A stretch of DNA of 36,983 nucleotides from Lentisphaeria bacterium (GCA_017456285.1 JAFTJQ010000022.1:1-36983); one strand, 5' to 3'. Shown: positions 1-11,573, numbered from the stretch's first letter. Notes: generated by a model from the letters alone, not told the origin. Numbers and translations are program-made.

Positions 1-48
1 AAGAATCCAGAAAAAATAATTTTGTTGATTATGTGGACATTCGTACTT

Positions 49-328
49 TTGTCCTGTCAACGGATTTTTTGAAATGAGGTTTCGAAAGGCAAAAACTTTT
101 AAAAAAGTTGTTGCCTTCGTCCATGACTATGGATAAAAATTTTGAGATGTGAAAATTTGAAAAATTTTCGCATCTCTTCTTGGTCAAGGTCGCTGACCTT
201 GCGTAGGGGTGTGGGGACGGCGTTAGTCCCCACAAAAAAAACAATAGCTTCGACCTCCGCACAAGGTCAGCGACCTTGACCAAACAGATGCTTCGCATCT
301 TTCACGTTCTCGCGATTTTACAGGACAA
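49..328. repeat. Nested inverted-repeat element (non-coding)
   Basis: No credible gene lies in 1-399. The 9-bp sequence TTGTCCTGT at 49-57 recurs inverted at 320-328. Inside are hairpins at 88-115, 146-174 and 287-299. A long inverted pair at about 180-203 and 258-283 is complementary except for a 2-nt insertion, and each arm has its own internal palindrome (AAGGTC GCT GACCTT in the left arm). A GTGGGGA/TCCCCAC stem lies at 211-233. This looks like a palindromic intergenic element, possibly MITE- or REP-like. No transposase or target duplication is visible. Confidence 0.5.
182..240 (+). repeat. Structured repeat, first copy
   Basis: GGTCAAG (182-188), CCTTGCGTAG (197-206), a GTGGGGA/TCCCCAC stem (211-217 with 227-233), GCGTTAG (220-226) and an A-run match the order of elements at 15482-15552. 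It lies within the larger inverted-repeat element at 49-328. Confidence 0.5.
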
Positions 329-399
329 GTTTGGCATAATTCAACCACAGTACTTTCTTAAAAAAGCGGCTGCATCCCATCAATATTTTCAATATTAAT

Positions 400-2193
400 T
401 TACAGGAGTTTTTCAAGTTCGATAACTGTCGAATTAAAGTATTCAAGTGCTGCTTCAATCGGTTCGCTTCTGCTCAAGTCAACCCCTGCATCAAGCATGA
501 TATCCAAAACATCTTTGCTGTCCCCCGCTTTCAAAAAGCCGAAATAAGCATCGATTTTATCCTTATTGCCTGACAGAATATTTTGCGACAACTGAATCGC
601 TGCCGCCATTCCGGTTGCGTACTTATAGACATAAAAATTATAATAGAAATGCGGAATTCTCGCCCACTCCATTTCAATTAACTTATCAGCATTAGTAATT
701 ACTTCGCCGTAGTAGTCGTTATTTATTTTGAAGTACAACTCTGACAAGAGATCTCCTGACAAAGGCGTATTACCTTCCGCAAGTTTATGAATTTCAAGTT
801 CAAACTCGGCAAACATGGTTTGACGGTAGAGTGTGGCTCTGATTTCATCAAGCAACTGACCGAGCAGATAAGCTCTAAGTTCCTGATTGTCAGAGTTTTT
901 CAAAAGATAATCAAAAAGCAGCAACTCATTGGTAATGGAAGCAACTTCAGCCACAAAAATACTGTATAAAGCATAATGAAACTCCTGATTGCTATTTGAG
1001 TAATAGCTGTGCATTGAATGCCCCAATTCATGTGCCAGAGTAAAAACATCATTCAATGTTCCGTTGAAATTCAAAAGCAAATACGGATAAGAATCATAGC
1101 AACCGCTTGAATATGCCCCTGATCTCTTTCCTTTATTCTCCATAACATCGACCCAACGTTCCGCAAAAGCACGATCCAGTAATTTGCCATACTCTTCACC
1201 CAAAGGAGCAAGAGCCTTTTTGACCAACTCTTTAGCCTCTTCCCATGAGTATTCGCTTTTGACATTTTTGACCAAAGGATTATAGAGGTCATACATATTC
1301 AGCGATTTTAATTTCATCACTTTTTTGCGAAGTTTCAAGTAGCGTGAGAGATAGGGTATTTTGCTTTTTACGGTTTTAATCAAATTCAAGTAGACCTCGC
1401 AAGAGACATTATCATCTGCCAAAGATGCTTCCAAACTCGAAGTGTAATTCCGCAACTTCGCACTTACGCTGTGTCTTTTGGTTGTACCATCCAAAGTCGC
1501 GGCGAAAGTATTGCGATAGTTATTGTAAGTAGAGAACATTTTTTTGAAAGCTCTTTCTCGCACCTTGCGATTACTGCTCTCCATAAAAAGTCGATAATTA
1601 CCATGAGAAAGTTCGATAGATTTGCCCTTTTCATCTCGAATTTTTCCGAAAGACATATCCGCATCATTCAACACGGAAAAAACCTCATCAGAGTTTGACA
1701 GGACATCCGAATAAAGTCCTAAAATACGCTCCTCTTTCTCACTTAAAGTGTGCGGTTTTTCCCGCAAAAGTTCAAGCAGACTGCGTTTATAAAAAGCCAA
1801 AACCGGCGAATTGATAAGCGAATTTAATTTATCCTCATTGCAAGCAAGAATTTCAGGTTCAAAAAACGCTGTGGCACCTGATACTTCCGCAAAATAAGTT
1901 GCCATTTTGTTTAAACGAGATTTGTTTTTATTGTTTGAAGTATCCTCATCGGATTTCAAGTGAGCATAAGTATAGAGTTTCTCGGCAAGTCTGGTTAATT
2001 CATCAACTGCTTCGATCGCGGCTTTTAGTGTTTCAGCCGACTCCGTCACATTGCCCTTAAATGATACAACTTTTTCCAAAAGCGCAGGCAATTTGCCGTA
2101 ATCACTCTCATAAGCATCTTCGCTTGCATACAACACTGTTAAATCCCATTGCATAGAATCGGGAACTTCACATCTTTTCAATAATTCTGCCAT
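400..2193 (-). CDS. pepF: Oligoendopeptidase F (peptidase family M3)
   Basis: This is a 597-residue zinc metallopeptidase of the M3B family, which normally cleaves short peptides in the cytoplasm. The zinc-binding HELGH motif is at residues 388-392, and E416 in the following AEVAS segment sits where the third zinc ligand is expected. The N-terminal half is alpha-helical, like the PepF N-terminal domain, and the length is typical of the family (about 600). There is no signal peptide. The start is supported by an AAGGGG Shine-Dalgarno a few bases upstream. The gene diverges from metG across a 160-bp intergenic region. It looks intact and is probably housekeeping, not part of the glycan loci. 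The family assignment is secure; the peptide specificity cannot be read from sequence. Confidence 0.96.
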   Translation of the reverse strand: MAELLKRCEVPDSMQWDLTVLYASEDAYESDYGKLPALLEKVVSFKGNVTESAETLKAAIEAVDELTRLAEKLYTYAHLKSDEDTSNNKNKSRLNKMATYFAEVSGATAFFEPEILACNEDKLNSLINSPVLAFYKRSLLELLREKPHTLSEKEERILGLYSDVLSNSDEVFSVLNDADMSFGKIRDEKGKSIELSHGNYRLFMESSNRKVRERAFKKMFSTYNNYRNTFAATLDGTTKRHSVSAKLRNYTSSLEASLADDNVSCEVYLNLIKTVKSKIPYLSRYLKLRKKVMKLKSLNMYDLYNPLVKNVKSEYSWEEAKELVKKALAPLGEEYGKLLDRAFAERWVDVMENKGKRSGAYSSGCYDSYPYLLLNFNGTLNDVFTLAHELGHSMHSYYSNSNQEFHYALYSIFVAEVASITNELLLFDYLLKNSDNQELRAYLLGQLLDEIRATLYRQTMFAEFELEIHKLAEGNTPLSGDLLSELYFKINNDYYGEVITNADKLIEMEWARIPHFYYNFYVYKYATGMAAAIQLSQNILSGNKDKIDAYFGFLKAGDSKDVLDIMLDAGVDLSRSEPIEAALEYFNSTVIELEKLL

Positions 2194-2227
2194 AATAACC
2201 CCTTTGATTTTGTATAATATTCAGCAT

Positions 2228-2255
2228 AATATAGCACAATATCGGCAAAGCACAA
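2228..2255 (-). promoter_or_regulatory. Candidate promoter for pepF
   Basis: Read on the minus strand, TTGTGC (2250-2255) and TATATT (2228-2233) are 16 bp apart and point at pepF. The -35 box is imperfect, so this is tentative. Confidence 0.35.
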
Positions 2256-2285
2256 GAAAATCTTTCAAATTTCTATCTTTTTTTA

Positions 2286-2313
2286 TTGAAATTTATATAA
2301 AACGTGGTAAATT
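2286..2313 (+). promoter_or_regulatory. Candidate promoter for metG
   Basis: TTGAAA (2286-2291) and TAAATT (2308-2313) are 16 bp apart upstream of metG. A perfect TATAAT also occurs at 2324-2329 without a good -35 box and very near the Shine-Dalgarno, so the exact promoter is uncertain. Confidence 0.3.
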
Positions 2314-2353
2314 ATTGAACGAGTATAATTTTTTTAGAGAAAGGATCTTTTTT

Positions 2354-4252
2354 ATGGATAAATTTTATGTAACAACTCCGATTTATTATGTTAATGACAA
2401 ACCGCATATCGGACACGCTTACACAACCGTGCTTGCCGACGTGCTGGCAAGATTTCACCGCTCACTCGATATTCCGACTTTTTTCCTTACCGGAACTGAT
2501 GAACACGGTCAGAAAGTAGAGAAAGCGGCAAAACTTCGCAACGAAGACCCGCAGAAACATTGCGATGAGACAGTTGAGCGATTCAAAGAATTATGGGTAA
2601 AACTCGGAATTACCAATGATTACTTTATTCGCACCACCAACAGCGACCACAAAAAAGTCGTACAGGAAGTTTTGCAGGAACTTTACGACAGAGGCGAAAT
2701 TTACAAGGGCGACTTCACCGGTCACTACTGCGTCGGCTGCGAGAAATTTTTAACCGAAAAAGATTTAGTTGACGGCAAATGCCCCGACTGTAATCGTGAA
2801 GTTACTCAAATTGTCGAATCAAATTATTTTTTCAAAATGAGCAAATATCAGGATTGGTTGATTGATTATATTGAAACTCATCCGAACTTCATTCAGCCGT
2901 CATTCAGAGCTAATGAGACCTTGGGTTTTCTCCGCAAAGGGCTGAAAGACCTCTGCATTTCCCGTCACAAATCCCGCTTAAGCTGGGGTATCGAACTGCC
3001 GTTTGATAAAGATTATGTATGCTATGTTTGGTTCGATGCTTTGATTAACTATATCTCCGGAGTCGGATACAAAAAAGATGCGGAGATGTTCGCTAAATAC
3101 TGGCCGGCGTCAAAGCACTTGATCGGCAAAGATATTCTGACTACCCATACCGTCTATTGGCCGACTATGCTCAAAGCAATGAATGTCGAAATGCCTGAAA
3201 CTATTTTTGCTCACGGCTGGTGGTTGACAGGTCGTGAAAAAATGAGCAAGTCACTTGGCAATGTCATTAACCCCATGGATATGATTGAGAAGTGCGGAGT
3301 TGATGCATTCAGATACTTCCTGCTTGCGGAGATGTCTCCGGGTAATGACGCTTCATTTACCGAAGAAACTTTTACCGCCAGATACAATAGCGATTTGGCA
3401 AATGACCTCGGTAACTTTTTCAGCCGTATTCAGAAAATGACACTTCGCAGTTTTGACGGAATTATTCCTGAAGCAGTTGCAGTAGGCGAGGACGAAGCAG
3501 AACTTATCGAAGTAACCCGCAATGGCAGAACCTTGATGGAAAAAGCCCTCGCAGAAATGAAACTTGATGCCGGTATCAATGCCGTAATGGATATTGTCCG
3601 TGCAGGAAACCGTTACTTGGAAAAAACTGCTCCGTGGACTTTGGCAAAAAAAGGTGAAATTGATAAACTTAAAACTGTTCTTTACACCAGTTGCAATGCC
3701 ATTTACCATGTATCTGTGCTTTTGAGTGCAGTTATGCCTGAAAAAATGGCTGAATTACAGAAAAACTTGGGCGTTGCAGTTTGTGATAAAATCAGCACCC
3801 TTGATGTTGACAAAAATGTAGTTGCCAACTCAAAAATGGCTGATTGCGGCGGACTTTTCCCCCGTATCGTTGAGGAAAAAGTTGAAGCAAAAGCAGAAAA
3901 ACCCAAAGAAGTTGAAGTAAATGTCGCAAGTTTGGTAACTATTGACGAATTTTTCAAAACTCAACTCAAAACTGCCAAAATTCTACAAGCAGAAAAAGTT
4001 GAGGGGGCAGATAAATTGCTCAAACTTCAAATTCAAGTCGGCGAGGAAACCCGTCAATTGGTAGCAGGAATCGCTCTCTACTACAAGCCGGAGGAGATTA
4101 TCGGCAAAAATATCGTAATTGTTGCCAATTTAGTCCCTGCCAAAATCCGTGGTATTGAGTCACAGGGAATGCTGCTTGCTGCTAAAATCGGCAAGGAGTT
4201 AAAACTTATTACTACTGACGGAGAAATCGCTTCAGGTGCATCTGTCGGATAA
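2354..4252 (+). CDS. metG: Methionyl-tRNA synthetase
   Basis: This class I aminoacyl-tRNA synthetase charges tRNA-Met and is 632 residues from the chosen start. Visible features are the HIGH signature at residues 18-21, a CxxC/CxxC zinc knuckle at C126, C129, C143 and C146, and KMSKS at 296-300. An anticodon-binding helical domain follows. A C-terminal EMAP-II/Arc1p-like tRNA-binding OB domain covers roughly residues 530-632, after a charged, lysine/glutamate-rich linker. The frame is open back to 2204, but ATG 2354 begins the conserved MDKFYVTTPIYYVN N-terminus and is preceded by GAGAAAGGA. A strong terminator follows. This is a housekeeping gene and looks intact. Confidence 0.98.
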   Translation: MDKFYVTTPIYYVNDKPHIGHAYTTVLADVLARFHRSLDIPTFFLTGTDEHGQKVEKAAKLRNEDPQKHCDETVERFKELWVKLGITNDYFIRTTNSDHKKVVQEVLQELYDRGEIYKGDFTGHYCVGCEKFLTEKDLVDGKCPDCNREVTQIVESNYFFKMSKYQDWLIDYIETHPNFIQPSFRANETLGFLRKGLKDLCISRHKSRLSWGIELPFDKDYVCYVWFDALINYISGVGYKKDAEMFAKYWPASKHLIGKDILTTHTVYWPTMLKAMNVEMPETIFAHGWWLTGREKMSKSLGNVINPMDMIEKCGVDAFRYFLLAEMSPGNDASFTEETFTARYNSDLANDLGNFFSRIQKMTLRSFDGIIPEAVAVGEDEAELIEVTRNGRTLMEKALAEMKLDAGINAVMDIVRAGNRYLEKTAPWTLAKKGEIDKLKTVLYTSCNAIYHVSVLLSAVMPEKMAELQKNLGVAVCDKISTLDVDKNVVANSKMADCGGLFPRIVEEKVEAKAEKPKEVEVNVASLVTIDEFFKTQLKTAKILQAEKVEGADKLLKLQIQVGEETRQLVAGIALYYKPEEIIGKNIVIVANLVPAKIRGIESQGMLLAAKIGKELKLITTDGEIASGASVG

Positions 4253-4271
4253 AGCAAGTTACTAAAATTAT

Positions 4272-4308
4272 AGGCTGTTGCAAGTTCGTTGCAACAGCCT
4301 GTTTTTTT
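4272..4308 (+). terminator. Rho-independent terminator after metG
   Basis: A perfect 12-bp stem (4272-4283 with 4289-4300) and a 5-nt loop are followed by G and seven T (4302-4308), 20 bp after the metG stop codon. lacZ converges from the other side; its own terminator is not obvious, and this hairpin may serve both directions. Confidence 0.9.
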
Positions 4309-4350
4309 AACATGATATTAACTCACGCTCTCGGCAAGTTTTTTTATAAT

Positions 4351-7473
<3,123 letters not shown>

Positions 7474-7518
7474 TCAATTAATCATAATAAATTATAAAAA
7501 AACGATTCCCTCTTTATT

Positions 7519-7546
7519 AATATATGTCTTCGTTGACAATTGTCAA
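7519..7546 (-). promoter_or_regulatory. lacZ promoter with palindromic operator-like site
   Basis: On the minus strand, TTGACA (7541-7546) and TATATT (7519-7524) are 16 bp apart, about 60 bp before the lacZ start. The perfect 14-bp palindrome TTGACAATTGTCAA (7533-7546) covers the -35 box and the adjacent spacer, a position suited to a repressor. The regulator is unknown. Confidence 0.6.
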
Positions 7547-7566
7547 GTTTCCTAACAAAAAAATTA

Positions 7567-8355
7567 TTATATATTTCTCGAATCTGTAAAGACATCTGAA
7601 CTATCGTAGAAATAGAACCAATTACGACTGTAATCACTATTATCTTTCATATAATCTTTCAATAGTTGCGGTTTAACGCTTTCGACGTGACCATCAATAA
7701 AACTCATATTGAAATGATCGCCGTGGCGGTAACGCAATCCGCTGCCCCAACCATTAATAATAGCACTGTGTCCGATTATAGTTTGGTCTGCATTTGCACC
7801 ATAACGGGATTCAGTAACATAATGAAGTGTACTGGTATTTTTAACTTTAGTTGAAATAATGTACTGCTGACGGCGATTTTCTGCGGTTGTGTTAGTAGAA
7901 GCATTAGCAGGGCCGACATTAATAATATTTTGAGCATAAGGAGAACGATTATCCCAAGCGTCTTTTTCAAAAATATGTGCACCGAAGCATCTGCCGAGCA
8001 TATCATCTTCATTCTTTGAATGGCGGGTTGACGGACAATATGCGGCACCTGAATGCGGATCAAGGAAACCCTCTTCCGCCAAAAGAGATGCCCATGAAAA
8101 AGCCTTGGTTTTAAGTTTATCACGATAAACCATTTCCGGCAAAAGCACCCACATGTCATTGTAAGAATCTGCATACATGGCAGCGGCGGTTGTTGACTGC
8201 TTCAAATTACTCACGCAAGTAATATTTCTGGCTTTTTCCCTTGCCTTATTGAGTGCGGGGAGCAACATTCCTGCCAAAATTGCGATAATAGCAATTACGA
8301 CCAGCAATTCAGTGAGGGTGAAATACAATAAATTTTGTTCGGTTAATTTTTTCAT
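7567..8355 (-). CDS. Type II secretion/type IV pilin-like protein with H-X9-DG domain
   Basis: This 262-residue pseudopilin starts with a short leader, then [20 protein letters not shown], a hydrophobic alpha-1 helix that anchors in the inner membrane and packs into pilus-like fibres. The residue before the expected cleavage point is Y11 instead of the usual glycine; E16 is the conserved +5 glutamate. Near the C-terminus, a histidine nine residues before DG (H-X9-DG, in FIDGHVE) marks the family expanded in Lentisphaerota, Planctomycetota and Verrucomicrobiota. The start is set by GAAAGG about 9 bp upstream. It lies 42 bp after the AraC gene and 108 bp before lacZ. Its function is not known; a role in envelope fibres or in substrate capture is inference only. 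Confidence 0.9.
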   Translation of the reverse strand: MKKLTEQNLLYFTLTELLVVIAIIAILAGMLLPALNKAREKARNITCVSNLKQSTTAAAMYADSYNDMWVLLPEMVYRDKLKTKAFSWASLLAEEGFLDPHSGAAYCPSTRHSKNEDDMLGRCFGAHIFEKDAWDNRSPYAQNIINVGPANASTNTTAENRRQQYIISTKVKNTSTLHYVTESRYGANADQTIIGHSAIINGWGSGLRYRHGDHFNMSFIDGHVESVKPQLLKDYMKDNSDYSRNWFYFYDSSDVFTDSRNI

Positions 8356-8397
8356 AATTTTTTCCTTTCGTGCTTGTTAAAAAATTGAATTTCCGAA

Positions 8398-9294
8398 TCA
8401 ATCCCTTTTTATGTTATTAATCATATATAAAAAATCCGACAAATCAGGCGATAATTCAGATAAAACATCCAAATATCTCTCCTGTTTGGGATACAACATT
8501 CTGCATTTGGCGGTAAATTCTCCTGCCGTAACCCCCAACTTCTGCTTGAATACTCTGGCAAAATAATCCGAATTACGCCAACCTGTCATTTGCGATACTC
8601 TGGCACAGGTCAAACGATTCTCTTCAAGCAACTGCAATGCCGCAAGCAAACGAATATTGATAATATACTCTCTGGCCTTGCAATTATATTTATTTTTGAA
8701 CAATCGGCAAAGTTGTTCTCCACAGCACCCTGCATGTCTGGCAATTTCTGCTACGGTAAGATCGCAACGTGCTGAATTAATTTTGATATACCGTGTTGCA
8801 ACATCCAAAGTACTTCTGCTCTGCTGATTAATCTCCGCATTGAATGCCCGTTTAAGCAGTAACTCTATTTCAGCTAACAGCATTTTGCCGTGCAATTTTA
8901 TCAATTCAATCGGAGCATTTACTAAATGCCAACGCTCCATTTGCTCCAGATGCGAACAAACCAAGTCCGCTTCCTCAATATACTCATAGGAGCAAATTGC
9001 CGATTCAGAAAAGCACGAGCAATCCAACAAACTTTTGCCGATTCCCAAAACTAATCGGTGCTTCATGTCTTCGACACTCATGCTCTGATGCTTTCCGCCG
9101 GGAGGAACTATCTTTAACTCTCCGCAGCGGCTATTATTCTGCCGGGGGATGAAAGATAATTCCCAGTGTTTATGAAAATGCAAATTTGCAAGTTCCGAAT
9201 CGTCGCTAAATTCAACTTGAATAATATATTTCGAATTTACCGCTTCATTCAAGATATTTAATATCTGTCTTTGTGCCGACGTCAAAATTGCCAT
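8398..9294 (-). CDS. AraC-family transcriptional regulator
   Basis: This 298-residue regulator has two parts. The N-terminal portion contains a cupin-like HFHKHWELSFIP stretch (about residues 36-48) and KIVPPGGKHQS, typical of the sugar-binding barrel of AraC proteins. The C-terminal portion has two helix-turn-helix motifs: LTVAEIARHAGCCGEQLCRLF, then the TCARVSQMTGWRNSDYFARVF segment. It starts 23 bp after the end of the sialidase-like gene, with GGGAAAG before the ATG, so the two are probably co-transcribed. It most likely controls this minus-strand locus in response to a sugar, but the ligand cannot be read from sequence. Confidence 0.92.
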   Translation of the reverse strand: MAILTSAQRQILNILNEAVNSKYIIQVEFSDDSELANLHFHKHWELSFIPRQNNSRCGELKIVPPGGKHQSMSVEDMKHRLVLGIGKSLLDCSCFSESAICSYEYIEEADLVCSHLEQMERWHLVNAPIELIKLHGKMLLAEIELLLKRAFNAEINQQSRSTLDVATRYIKINSARCDLTVAEIARHAGCCGEQLCRLFKNKYNCKAREYIINIRLLAALQLLEENRLTCARVSQMTGWRNSDYFARVFKQKLGVTAGEFTAKCRMLYPKQERYLDVLSELSPDLSDFLYMINNIKRD

Positions 9295-9317
9295 AAACTT
9301 TCCCGAAAATTCAATAA

Positions 9318-11024
9318 TTATTCAAATTTCCACCCGATGTAACTCAAATCTACTGCACCTCGGAAGCCGCCGCTACCGTCTCCCCAAGCAATAACCAACG
9401 GTGATTTGGTGTCGGTGAGTTTACCGGTAGCAATAAGTTCGCCGTCACGGTAAATATTGTAAGTGCCTGCATTTTTGTCAGCTTGCATTGAAAATTTGTG
9501 GAAGCCTTGAGAATTATCTATTTTAATATCTTTCCAGCCGTGGTTATGCAAGTAACGGACAAAATCACGAGCAATTGCCACTCCGCCGGAATATCTTTTC
9601 TCATCCTCAGCATTTCCAATAACAAAACTGGTATAAATTTGCGGTTCTTTGACATCATGTGCCATTATGCGAACCTCATAATCAACTTTAACTTTAGTCG
9701 CATTATCAGGATTGTTAGTTGACCTTAAAGAACTCCAGCATGAACCGTGACGGGTTGAGCCCTCTCGCATAGATACCATACGCAATACCGGATGCGGTCG
9801 TTCAGGAATCTCAACAATTTCCAAATAAGCCTGATCGTCCTCGCTTTTTTTGCGGTAGCCTGCATTGGTAGCAATACGCAAATCCTGCGGCAGACGTTTA
9901 ACGGCAGGAGAATAAAAAACCGTGTATTCCTTGGCTCTCGGATCATCATCAAGCGACAACAAGACAATTGACGGATCTTGAACAAGTTTGAAACGTGAAA
10001 CTACGATACGATTAAAAAGTGAAGAGTTGCGGCTTGACCCGAAATCACTCTCATCATAGAAAATAGCAATTTCACTCGGTGCAGTTTCAATAATTGAAGC
10101 ATAAGAGCTTGTGGAGCCTTTGTAAATACAAATTTTCTGATAATTTTTTCCGGTTCCGGTAAAGTCAACAAAAAGATACAAATTCGGTCTGCCGGTAACT
10201 ACCGCCAAAGTTCCGTCTGCAAGTTTGATTGCATGCGGTGATGCGCCGAAAGAGACAGATTTTTCTTCTGCTGACCAAGTTTTACCGCCGTCAGTTGAGC
10301 GTTTCTGCTTGGCAGGGCCATTGCCATCAACTCGATAAATTGCCAAAATACTTTTGTCCTTCAACTCAACAATAGTGGTTTCGTCGGGGCCCTCAACAGT
10401 TTTTTTAGCTTCATCATCGGCAATTAAAGAGAGGAATTGCCAAGTTTGACCGTCATCTTTGGATTCAAGCAAAAAATTGTGCAGTTTAGCGGCATTAACT
10501 TTTCTGCCGTAACCAGCTACAATCAATCTGCCATCGCTTAAGCGAATACAATCCCGATGCAGGAAACCGATTGAAGTTACATACGGAAATTTAACCTCGC
10601 ACTTGCGAGTTTTAGGTTTATTGGTCGCTTTATCACGTTCAGTAATTACAACGGTATGAACATCAGAATCCTGACGGCTCGAACAACCGACAGAACATTT
10701 TTCTCCTTTCAAATTCTCATAAGCATTAATACCATTGACGGTGCCGATTCCCTTTTCAGGCTTTTTCCAAGTCACACCATTATCAGTAGAATATTCACTG
10801 CATCCATGCTCGTCAACCGCATGCACCCCCGCAGAGTGGCTTAAAAAAATCGTACCGTCAGAAAAACGATGTGCCCACACAAAATTCAAGTGATATGTCG
10901 CACTCTCGACAGTATTGCTGGAAATCGGAATTAGTTTCCCACCGTTAATAAGTACCTCATCGGCACAAACTCTCCCCAAAGCAATTACTGAAAACGCCAT
11001 GACCAACGAAAATAAATTTCTCAT
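9318..11024 (-). CDS. Secreted sialidase-like BNR-repeat protein
   Basis: This 568-residue protein has an N-terminal signal peptide (MRNLFSLVMAFSVIALGRVCA). It has three Asp-box/BNR motifs of the S-x-D-x-G-x-T-W type at about residues 79-86, 188-195 and 243-250, the mark of a six-bladed sialidase-type propeller. The C-terminal 150 residues look like a beta-sandwich (FHKFSMQADKNAGTYNIYRD), similar to LamG-type domains. I do not see the canonical FRIP/YRIP motif of GH33 sialidases, so activity on sialic acid is unproven; another exo-glycosidase of the sialidase superfamily or a binding protein is possible. GAAAGGAT precedes the ATG. It is probably the first gene of a unit with the AraC and pseudopilin genes. 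Confidence 0.85.
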   Translation of the reverse strand: MRNLFSLVMAFSVIALGRVCADEVLINGGKLIPISSNTVESATYHLNFVWAHRFSDGTIFLSHSAGVHAVDEHGCSEYSTDNGVTWKKPEKGIGTVNGINAYENLKGEKCSVGCSSRQDSDVHTVVITERDKATNKPKTRKCEVKFPYVTSIGFLHRDCIRLSDGRLIVAGYGRKVNAAKLHNFLLESKDDGQTWQFLSLIADDEAKKTVEGPDETTIVELKDKSILAIYRVDGNGPAKQKRSTDGGKTWSAEEKSVSFGASPHAIKLADGTLAVVTGRPNLYLFVDFTGTGKNYQKICIYKGSTSSYASIIETAPSEIAIFYDESDFGSSRNSSLFNRIVVSRFKLVQDPSIVLLSLDDDPRAKEYTVFYSPAVKRLPQDLRIATNAGYRKKSEDDQAYLEIVEIPERPHPVLRMVSMREGSTRHGSCWSSLRSTNNPDNATKVKVDYEVRIMAHDVKEPQIYTSFVIGNAEDEKRYSGGVAIARDFVRYLHNHGWKDIKIDNSQGFHKFSMQADKNAGTYNIYRDGELIATGKLTDTKSPLVIAWGDGSGGFRGAVDLSYIGWKFE

Positions 11025-11080
11025 TTTTTTAATCCTTTCAGTCGTTAAATATTTATAATCAGAAACATACTCTATTAAAT

Positions 11081-11108
11081 ATTATACCGCATAAAACTAA
11101 AAAAACAA
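11081..11108 (-). promoter_or_regulatory. Candidate promoter for the sialidase-AraC-pseudopilin unit
   Basis: On the minus strand, TATAAT (11081-11086) lies 16 bp from TTGTTT (11103-11108), about 57 bp before the sialidase-like start codon. The -10 is perfect and the -35 partial. Confidence 0.45.
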
Positions 11109-11248
11109 CTATTCCAAACTGTAAAAAACCAACATAATTACTGTACTTTTGCGAATAAACAATTTTCCTTTTTTTATATTGTTATTTGAGATAATATCAT
11201 TAAAATTATCTAAACCGAATTTTTTTGCAATTTTTTTAGAAATATCAT

Positions 11249-11276
11249 TTGCATTTTTTCGCTCAAGCGGTATATT
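11249..11276 (+). promoter_or_regulatory. Promoter of tRNA-Glu
   Basis: TTGCAT (11249-11254) and TATATT (11271-11276) are 16 bp apart and end 18 bp before the tRNA, the expected distance for a stable-RNA promoter. Confidence 0.6.
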
Positions 11277-11294
11277 AAAAAGTAAGCACTAAGC

Positions 11295-11370
11295 GTCCCT
11301 ATCGTCTAGAGGCCTAGGACATCGGGTTCTCATCCCGACAACCGGGGTTCGAATCCCCGTGGGGATGCCA
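11295..11370 (+). tRNA. tRNA-Glu (anticodon CTC)
   Basis: This is a 76-nt cloverleaf. The acceptor arms GTCCCTA and TGGGGAT pair with two G-U wobbles. The D arm GTCTAGAGGCCTAGGAC is nearly that of E. coli tRNA-Glu. The anticodon stem TCGGG/CCCGA encloses loop TTCTCAT with anticodon CTC at 11329-11331, which reads GAG. The T arm is CGGGG-TTCGAAT-CCCCG. The discriminator G and an encoded CCA end the gene. A T-run follows immediately. Confidence 0.96.
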
Positions 11371-11398
11371 TTTTTTTTGCCAATTTTGGCAAAAAAAA
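11371..11398. repeat. 28-bp perfect palindrome after tRNA-Glu
   Basis: Eight T, GCCAATTTTGGC, and eight A form a perfect palindrome directly after the tRNA CCA. A nearly identical copy with seven leading T lies at 11545-11571. The two copies bracket the 61-bp direct repeats. The T-run touching the CCA may help end tRNA transcription, but the order (T-run before stem) is not that of a standard terminator. Confidence 0.6.
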
Positions 11399-11457
11399 TT
11401 ATGAACGCAGGGGAATGGCGAAGTGTAACGAGCCAATCCCATAAAGCCATTTTTTTG
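11397..11457 (+). repeat. 61-bp direct repeat, copy 1
   Basis: This copy runs from AATTATGAACGCAGGGG to AAAGCC plus a T-run and G. It matches 11492-11552 at every base but one. Inside, GGGAATGGC (11411-11419) pairs with GCCAATCCC (11432-11440) except for one A-A mismatch, so it can form a hairpin. A second hairpin at 11445-11471 joins its T-run to a following A-run. Confidence 0.85.
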
Positions 11458-11491
11458 TTTAAAAAAAGGCTCAAGAGAATAATTATTTTAT

Positions 11492-11552
11492 AATTATGAA
11501 CGCAGGGGAATGGCGAAGTGCAACGAGCCAATCCCATAAAGCCATTTTTTTG
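11492..11552 (+). repeat. 61-bp direct repeat, copy 2
   Basis: This is the second copy, exactly 95 bp after the first, with one substitution (GTGCAACG for GTGTAACG) in the hairpin loop. It runs into the second copy of the T/A palindrome. Confidence 0.85.
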
Positions 11553-11573
11553 CCAATTTTGGCAAAAAAAATT

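Noticed and set aside
29-298. 89-codon minus-strand open frame at the left end
   Set aside because: It lies wholly inside the inverted-repeat element, has no recognisable family and no good ribosome-binding site.
2204-2353. Extended N-terminus for metG
   Set aside because: The extra 50 residues are AT-rich translation of the divergent promoter region. The conserved N-terminus and Shine-Dalgarno point to ATG 2354.
11397-11552. CRISPR array
   Set aside because: There are only two copies of a 61-bp repeat with a 34-bp spacer and no cas genes nearby, so this is not a CRISPR.
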